A model generated the notes under the pieces. It was given only the letters and a program-made list of their open reading frames with translations. It did no database searches and was not told the DNA's origin. A stretch of 39,320 nt of DNA, from assembly GCA_018053995.1 (NCBI GenBank), contig JAGPKJ010000010.1:1-39320 (forward strand), in the 5' to 3' direction. Made by a program: the position numbers and the translations under genes. Of this stretch, positions 34,438 through 39,320 are shown piece after piece (the first letter of the stretch is position 1; every line of letters begins with the position of its first letter). The stretch comes from Lachnospiraceae bacterium. GTDB taxonomy: Bacteria > Bacillota > Clostridia > Lachnospirales > Lachnospiraceae.

Positions 34438-35376
34438 TTATGCCCACAGGCTTTCTGGATATACCCCTTCAGCGACAAGTTTCTTAATCGAATCAACAAC
34501 TACCGGCCTGTCTTCTTTATATGTAACTCCAAACCACTTATCTTCTGACTTTAACACATCAACGTTGCACGCGCCAGCCTTCATCGCATCATCAACAACG
34601 CTCGGCAGGAAGAACTCCGCCTTTTCGAGATTATTCTTATTTGCCTCAAAGAATTTTGGAAGCTCCTCATCAATACGACTGAACAACTGCAGCGTAAATC
34701 CCCAGCAGTTCATCGAAACAATCGTATCGTCATTGAGTCTGCATTCTCTACCTTCTTCAGCATTTTCAAGCCCGCCATTTTTCGCGTGCTGGATCTTAGT
34801 CATTTCCTGAATTCCACAAAGTCTTCCTTCACTGCTTATCGAGCAGATACCTCGTGAAACACTTCCATTCTCAGTAACAGTATTAACAAGCGGATAACCT
34901 ACCATACAGTAATTTCCACCTTCAGCAGTCACAAGATAATCATGAAGTTTTTTGAAAGCATCTCTTCCATAAAAATCATCCGAATTGATAACTGCAAAAT
35001 TCGTCGTAATATCATTTTCAGCACAGTATACCGCATGTGCTGTTCCCCATGGCTTCTTTCTGTCGGCCGGAACAGTGACTCCGCTGCAGATATTATCCTG
35101 CTTCTGGAATACATACTTCACATCCATGACCTTCTCTATGCGCTTTCCGACAGTATCCCTGAACAGATCAAGATTTTCTTCTTTTATGACAAATACCACT
35201 TTATCGAATCCGGCACGCTTTGCGTCAAATATCGAATAGTCAATTATGAATTCTCCACTCGGTCCTATCGGATCAAGCTGTTTAAGTCCGCCGTACCTGC
35301 TGCCCATGCCGGCTGCCAGAATAAGAAGTGTCGTGCTCTTATTGTTTTCTGTATTGTTTTCCTTATCGTTATTCAT
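34438..35376 (-). CDS. sugar-phosphate nucleotidyltransferase-like protein
   Basis: 312 residues. The N-terminal nucleotide-binding signature LLILAAGMGSRYGGLKQLDP places it in the NTP_transferase family, and VINSDDFYGRDAFKKL is the metal/product-binding region. It is close in size to GalU-type uridylyltransferases but lacks their usual sequence, so the sugar and nucleotide are unknown. An Asn/Glu/Lys-rich stretch (1-14) precedes the fold. GAGGAG lies about 10 bp upstream, and a near-consensus promoter about 80 bp upstream suggests a single-gene unit. Confidence 0.85.
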   Translation of the reverse strand: MNNDKENNTENNKSTTLLILAAGMGSRYGGLKQLDPIGPSGEFIIDYSIFDAKRAGFDKVVFVIKEENLDLFRDTVGKRIEKVMDVKYVFQKQDNICSGVTVPADRKKPWGTAHAVYCAENDITTNFAVINSDDFYGRDAFKKLHDYLVTAEGGNYCMVGYPLVNTVTENGSVSRGICSISSEGRLCGIQEMTKIQHAKNGGLENAEEGRECRLNDDTIVSMNCWGFTLQLFSRIDEELPKFFEANKNNLEKAEFFLPSVVDDAMKAGACNVDVLKSEDKWFGVTYKEDRPVVVDSIKKLVAEGVYPESLWA

Positions 35377-35452
35377 TTCAGATAATCTCCTCTGAATACT
35401 CTTAATACTTACTGCGAACTCAACTGCTTACATCATCTTCGCAAGCATTTTC

Positions 35453-35481
35453 ACTATAGAATACGTGCCCTAGGTTGTCAA
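35453..35481 (-). promoter_or_regulatory. sigma-A-type promoter of the nucleotidyltransferase gene
   Basis: On the minus strand: perfect -35 TTGACA (35481-35476), a 17-bp spacer, and -10 TATAGT (35458-35453). It predicts a leader of about 70 nt before the ATG at 35376. Confidence 0.8.
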
Positions 35482-35517
35482 CATAAGCCGCCACACAGTT
35501 TTCGCTATTTTTTGAAA

Positions 35518-35554
35518 TGCATTCAGGAAGCGAAAAAGTTCGATGCTGAATGCA
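35518..35554. repeat. hairpin TGCATTCAG / CTGAATGCA
   Basis: Nine-bp perfect arms at 35518-35526 and 35546-35554 around a 19-nt loop. The same arm sequence recurs in the larger hairpin at 35590-35628, so the two are probably related copies. Confidence 0.6.
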
Positions 35555-35578
35555 GTATCTGCCGGCTGAAAGAGCTTA

Positions 35579-35641
35579 GCAAGTTAAAAGTGCATTCAGG
35601 AGAAAAATATCATCACTCCTGAATGCACCATTGCAACTTGC
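35579..35641 (-). terminator. long hairpin, possible terminator of the gltBD transcript
   Basis: GTGCATTCAGGAG (35590-35602) pairs perfectly with CTCCTGAATGCAC (35616-35628); outer arms GCAAGTT (35579-35585) and AACTTGC (35635-35641) extend it. On the minus strand the inner stem is followed by TTTTAA, a modest T-run. It lies about 550 bp downstream of gltD, beyond the palindromic repeats. Confidence 0.5.
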
Positions 35642-36182
35642 CAGGTCAGTTCGAATATATCAAGTCGCGAGGACCATTGTGCTGACGCCGGTGCTTGGCG
35701 AGGTTCTTACGAGCCATATGCACTGCTGCGCCATGCACTGAGCGAAAGCGTGTCCGAACCGACCGATATATCCGACTGACCGGAATGAAAAACGCACAGC
35801 TTTCAGAAGCACTGCACTCGCCAGGTCAGTTCGAATATATCAAGTCGCGAGGACCATTGTGCTGGCGCCGGTGCTTGGCGAGGTTCTTACGAGCCATATG
35901 CACTGCTGCGCCATGCACTGAGCGAAAGCGTGTCCGAACCGACCGATATATCCGACTGACCGGAATGAAAAACGCACAGCTTTCAGAAGCACTGCACTCG
36001 CCAGGTCAGTTCGAATATATCAAGTCGCGAGGACCATTGTGCTGGCGCCGGTGCTTGGCGAGGTTCTTACGAGCCATATGCACCGCTGCGCCATGCACTG
36101 AGCGAAAGCGTGTCCGAGCCGACTGATATATCCGACTGACCCACACATACACGCTGCTGAGTGCGAGCGTGTCCGAGCCGCC
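35641..36182. repeat. 180-bp tandem repeat (three copies) containing a 138-bp imperfect palindrome
   Basis: Palindromes at 35644-35781, 35824-35961 and 36004-36141, separated by nearly identical 42-bp spacers. In copy 2 the arms pair GGTCAGT (35824) with ACTGACC (35955), ATATATC with GATATAT, GTCG with CGAC, GGAC with GTCC, and GTGC-TGGCGC (35859-35868) with GCGCCA-TGCAC (35908-35918). The whole unit can therefore fold into one long rod. Copies differ at only a few bases (for example TGACGC in copy 1). A degraded fourth fragment lies at about 36150-36182. The GC content is higher than in the surrounding spacer. Confidence 0.9.
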
Positions 36183-36185
36183 CAA

Positions 36186-37679
36186 TTACTGAATCACCAT
36201 GTTAGTGTAGCCCATCAGATCAAGATCGACCGCCCGCGCACATTCACGCCCCTGCCGCATAGCCTTTACAACAAGTGATTGACCCGTATGCATATCACCG
36301 GCAGTAAATACATGCGGAACATTCGTAAGATATTCGCCAGGTGCAGTCTTCACGTTAGTACGCTCATTCACCTCAACACCGAATGCATCCGTGACATATT
36401 TCTCGCTCCCGAGAAATCCCGCCGCAATGATGAGAACTTCGCAAGGAAGCTTCTTCTCTGAGCCTTTAATCTCTTCCATCTTCGGACGACCGCCGTTTGG
36501 ATCTTTGACCCACTTAAGACCGACTACCGTTACCGACTTAAGGTTACCGGTTTTATCCTTCTCAAATTCCTTGACAGTCGTCTCGTAGATTCGCGGATCA
36601 TGTCCGTAGACTGCTATAGCTTCCTGCTGACCATAATCCGTCTTGCAGACTTTAGGCCACTCAGGCCACGGGTTATTTACCGCACGTGTATCCGGAGCTT
36701 TTGGCATCATCTCTATCTGAATGACACTCTTAGCGCCATGTCTGATGCTCGTTCCGAGACAGTCATTACCTGTATCACCGCCGCCTATGATAACGACATT
36801 CTTTCCTTTAGTCTCCACATATTTTTTATCTTCAAAGCCTGAATCAAGAAGACTCTTCGTATTTCTCGTCAGAAAATCTACTGCAAAATAGATTCCCTTT
36901 GCATCCCTCCCCGGAGCTTTGATATCCCTGGGGTTCTTTGCACCACAGGCAAGTATCACTCTGTCGAATTCTTTAAGAAGCTGCGCGGGCTTTACTGAAT
37001 CTCCAACATCTGCACCAGTCTTGAACTCGACACCCTCTTTCTTCATTACGTTGATCTTGCGGTCAATGATATCCTTCTCAAGCTTCATATTCGGAATACC
37101 ATACATAAGAAGTCCGCCAATACGATCAGCGCGCTCAAATACCGTGACGCTATGTCCTCTTCTGTTAAGAAGATCTGCCACAGCAAGACCTGAAGGGCCA
37201 CTCCCGATTACTGCGACTTTCTTGCCTGTCCGTACTTTGGGCGGTTTCGGCGCCGCATATCCTTTAGCGTATGCATTCTCGATTATCGCATATTCATTTT
37301 CCTGGACAGCGACAGGTTCACTATCCAGTCCGCATGTGCATGCTTTCTCACAGAGAGCCGGGCACACACGAGACGTAAATTCCGGAAAATTGTTAGTCTT
37401 ATGAAGCCTGTTATAAGCCTGTTCCCAGTTGCCATGATACACAAGGTCGTTCCATTCAGGAACAAGATTGTGAAGCGGGCAGCCACTTGTCATACCGCAA
37501 ATATCTTTGCCATACTGGCAGAACGGAACTCCACAGTCCATGCATCTTGCGCCTTGTTTCTGCTGATCTTCCATAGACAATTGCTCATGAAATTCATCGA
37601 AATCCTTAATTCTTTCCTTGGGTGATGCAGACCTTGATGTCACCCTGTCATATTCCAAAAATCCTGTAGGTTTTCCCAT
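36186..37679 (-). CDS. gltD: glutamate synthase small (beta) subunit
   Basis: 497 residues from the second of two adjacent ATGs (37679; GGAAAGG 7 bp upstream). N-terminal Fe-S domain (CMDCGVPFC, CPLHNLVPEWND, CPALCEKACTCG), FAD-binding VIGSGPSGLAVADLL, and NADPH-binding GGGDTGNDC, ending with FTAGDMHTGQSLVVKAM. It passes electrons from NADPH to GltB for glutamate synthesis from glutamine and 2-oxoglutarate. It follows gltB by about 100 bp. Confidence 0.96.
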   Translation of the reverse strand: MGKPTGFLEYDRVTSRSASPKERIKDFDEFHEQLSMEDQQKQGARCMDCGVPFCQYGKDICGMTSGCPLHNLVPEWNDLVYHGNWEQAYNRLHKTNNFPEFTSRVCPALCEKACTCGLDSEPVAVQENEYAIIENAYAKGYAAPKPPKVRTGKKVAVIGSGPSGLAVADLLNRRGHSVTVFERADRIGGLLMYGIPNMKLEKDIIDRKINVMKKEGVEFKTGADVGDSVKPAQLLKEFDRVILACGAKNPRDIKAPGRDAKGIYFAVDFLTRNTKSLLDSGFEDKKYVETKGKNVVIIGGGDTGNDCLGTSIRHGAKSVIQIEMMPKAPDTRAVNNPWPEWPKVCKTDYGQQEAIAVYGHDPRIYETTVKEFEKDKTGNLKSVTVVGLKWVKDPNGGRPKMEEIKGSEKKLPCEVLIIAAGFLGSEKYVTDAFGVEVNERTNVKTAPGEYLTNVPHVFTAGDMHTGQSLVVKAMRQGRECARAVDLDLMGYTNMVIQ

Positions 37680-37781
37680 CATTTTTCCTTTCCGGGCAAT
37701 TCACTCAAATCCTAGGTAGCTGCCATTTGGAAATTCTTGATATCATCCAATGCCTTTCAGACAATCAATTCAAGCCTCTCT

Positions 37782-39320
37782 TCAGGCGCGTCCCGTCTTC
37801 TTCGCATAAAAGGCTTCTATCTGTGCCTGTTCAGCACTGAGACCCTTCTCCTCCATCTGAACGATAAGCTTCAGCATATGCTCATAATCATGAGGGATGA
37901 TCTTCTTGAACTTAGGCAGATATTCCTCAAAATCATCAAGGATCTCTTTTCCTTTTACTGAACCTGTAAGCGTTACATGTTCTTTTATCATATCCTTGAG
38001 TTCGATGACATCGTACTTTGAAGTGATCTCATAAGAAGAGACCATCTCCTTATTGATCCTTGTATAAAGGTCATTATTCTCATCAAGTACATACGCGATA
38101 CCGCCGCTCATGCCGGCTGCAAAATTCTTTCCGGTAGATCCCAGCACTGCGACACGTCCGCCTGTCATATATTCACATCCATGATCGCCGACACCTTCGA
38201 CAACGGCTATCGCGCCTGAATTGCGGACACAGAAACGCTCGCCCGCGACACCGTTTATGAATGCCTTGCCTGAAGTCGCACCATAAAGAGCAACGTTACC
38301 TATAATGATGTTCTCATCCTGCTTAAACGAACAGCTCTTAGGAGGATATACGATAAGACGTCCACCCGATAAGCCCTTTCCGAAATAGTCATTGCTGTCA
38401 CCCTCAAGTTCAAGGGTAAGACCATTCGGTATAAAAGCTCCAAAGCTCTGTCCGCCTGAACCTCTGCACAGGATATGATATGAATCATCCGGCAGAGAAT
38501 TCCCATATCTTCGAACTATCTCAGAACCGAAATTCGTCCCGAATGTCCTGTTCGTATTTGTTATATCAACTTCAAGACTCCGCTTCTCATTCTTCTCAAG
38601 AGCAGAACCAAGCTTCTTTATAAGAACATTCTCGTCCATAGTGTTCTCAAGTTTAAAATCAAACACCTTTTTAGGATCAAATGTCACATTTTTCTGCCCC
38701 GCATATGGATTCGAAAGGATAACGCTAAGATCCACCTGCTTTTCGTGATCCGTAAGATCATCACGCATCTTAAGAAGATCCGTACGCCCTACGAGCTCAT
38801 CGACAGTCTTTACACCAAGCTTTGCCATATACTCACGAAGTTCCTGCGCCGTGAACAGCATAAAGTTCTCAACGTACTCAGGTTTACCGCGGAAACGCTT
38901 ACGAAGTTCCGGGTTCTGAGTCGCAATGCCCATCGGACATGTATCAAGATTGCAGACCCTCATCATAACGCAGCCGAGCGTTACAAGCGGAGCAGTCGCA
39001 AATCCGAATTCCTCCGCGCCAAGAAGCGCCGCGACCGCAACATCACGTCCGGTCATAAGCTTGCCGTCAGTCTCTATACGCACCTTATTTCTAAGACCAT
39101 TGGAAATAAGAGTCTGATGAGTCTCAGCAAGTCCCAGTTCCCATGGAAGTCCGGCGTTATGGATCGAGTTTCTCGGAGCTGCCCCTGTACCGCCGTCTGA
39201 GCCTGAGATAAGGACTACCTGAGCACCTGCTTTTGCAACACCTGCCGCTATCGTTCCGACACCGGCTTCAGATACAAGCTTCACGGAGATACGAGCCTTT
39301 TTATTAGCATTCTTAAGATC
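37782..39320 (-). CDS. gltB: glutamate synthase large (alpha) subunit, 3' part (5' end outside window)
   Basis: About 512 C-terminal residues of a protein normally near 1,500. The frame is open to the right edge and begins DLKNANKKARISVKLVSEAG, an internal GltB segment, so no start codon lies here. Seen: the FMN-domain end GGTGAAPRNSIHNAG, the [3Fe-4S] cysteines in CNLDTCPMGIATQNPE, and the C-terminal GxGxG beta-helix (GSGGQSFGAFIPNGL, GLSGGRLIVYPP, GGRVAVLGSTGKNFAAGMSGG). It is the first gene of gltB-gltD. Confidence 0.96.
   Translation of the reverse strand, partial: DLKNANKKARISVKLVSEAGVGTIAAGVAKAGAQVVLISGSDGGTGAAPRNSIHNAGLPWELGLAETHQTLISNGLRNKVRIETDGKLMTGRDVAVAALLGAEEFGFATAPLVTLGCVMMRVCNLDTCPMGIATQNPELRKRFRGKPEYVENFMLFTAQELREYMAKLGVKTVDELVGRTDLLKMRDDLTDHEKQVDLSVILSNPYAGQKNVTFDPKKVFDFKLENTMDENVLIKKLGSALEKNEKRSLEVDITNTNRTFGTNFGSEIVRRYGNSLPDDSYHILCRGSGGQSFGAFIPNGLTLELEGDSNDYFGKGLSGGRLIVYPPKSCSFKQDENIIIGNVALYGATSGKAFINGVAGERFCVRNSGAIAVVEGVGDHGCEYMTGGRVAVLGSTGKNFAAGMSGGIAYVLDENNDLYTRINKEMVSSYEITSKYDVIELKDMIKEHVTLTGSVKGKEILDDFEEYLPKFKKIIPHDYEHMLKLIVQMEEKGLSAEQAQIEAFYAKKTGRA

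Larger units (their letters stand above)
35377..36185. other. 809-bp intergenic region: promoter, hairpins and palindromic repeats
   Basis: Contains the promoter of the nucleotidyltransferase gene (35453-35481), two hairpins built on TGCATTCAG (35518-35554 and 35579-35641), and three tandem 180-bp units each holding a 138-bp palindrome (35644-36141), with a decayed partial copy to about 36182 against the gltD stop. No protein gene is supported. Confidence 0.85.

Noticed and set aside
35695..36126. Plus-strand open frame of 143 codons made of 60-residue repeats
   Set aside because: It exists only because the 180-bp repeat is a multiple of three. It has no good ribosome binding site, and the DNA is better explained by its full-length palindromic pairing.
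35641..36182. Possible CRISPR array
   Set aside because: Repeat and spacer both recur (180-bp period, spacers nearly identical), the unit is far too long, and no cas genes are present.
37782..39284. A complete 500-residue protein starting at 39284
   Set aside because: The apparent start is an internal GTG valine of GltB; conserved GltB sequence continues in frame to the window edge.

Overview
The window looks like chromosomal DNA from an anaerobic member of the class Clostridia, most likely Lachnospiraceae. The evidence is a glycyl-radical (class III) ribonucleotide reductase, a phosphofructokinase of the pyrophosphate-using type, a ClpC/RadA pair, a small orphan protein between them of a kind I associate with that family, and strong AGGAGG-type ribosome binding sites. 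Every protein gene I can support lies on the minus strand, so the window reads right to left. No rRNA, tRNA, CRISPR array, prophage or transposase gene is visible.

Layout, left to right. (1) 1-1574: the 5' part of a phosphofructokinase gene and a small membrane protein. (2) 1765-1899: a compact transcription unit on the plus strand that looks like an unannotated small RNA. (3) 1899-12014: a long run transcribed purE, purM, purN, purD, a zinc-ribbon/HTH protein, an SH3-domain membrane protein, clpC, an orphan overlapping clpC, and radA. (4) 12173-19123: nrdD, pyrF, pyrE, two small membrane proteins and an M29-type peptidase. nrdD has a clear sigma-A-type promoter and a pair of NrdR boxes 31 bp apart. 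(5) 19390-22395: a TPR lipoprotein, a PucR-family regulator and a cytidylate-kinase-like protein. (6) 22504-33675: a catabolic cluster. (7) 34438-39320: a sugar-nucleotidyltransferase-like gene, a block of long palindromic tandem repeats, and gltD with the 3' part of gltB.

The catabolic cluster gives a coherent reductive pyrimidine pathway. An ABC importer (ATPase, two permeases, NMT1/THI5-type binding lipoprotein) would bring in substrate. A PreA-type dihydropyrimidine dehydrogenase would reduce uracil or thymine, a dihydropyrimidinase would open the ring, and an M20-type amidohydrolase would release beta-alanine, CO2 and ammonia. A class III aminotransferase would give malonate semialdehyde, and an iron-type alcohol dehydrogenase would reduce it to 3-hydroxypropionate. 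A PucR-type regulator sits at the downstream end. Substrate assignments are inference from family plus context.

The most unusual items are: a binding protein whose two halves are in circularly permuted order; a PreA with an N-terminal Fe-S domain but no FAD/NADPH module anywhere in the cluster; a duplicated ribosome-binding-site-plus-start unit in the ABC ATPase gene; three tandem copies of a 138-bp near-full-length palindrome; the candidate small RNA with a CU-rich loop; and many different short tandem repeats confined mostly to 22-36 kb.
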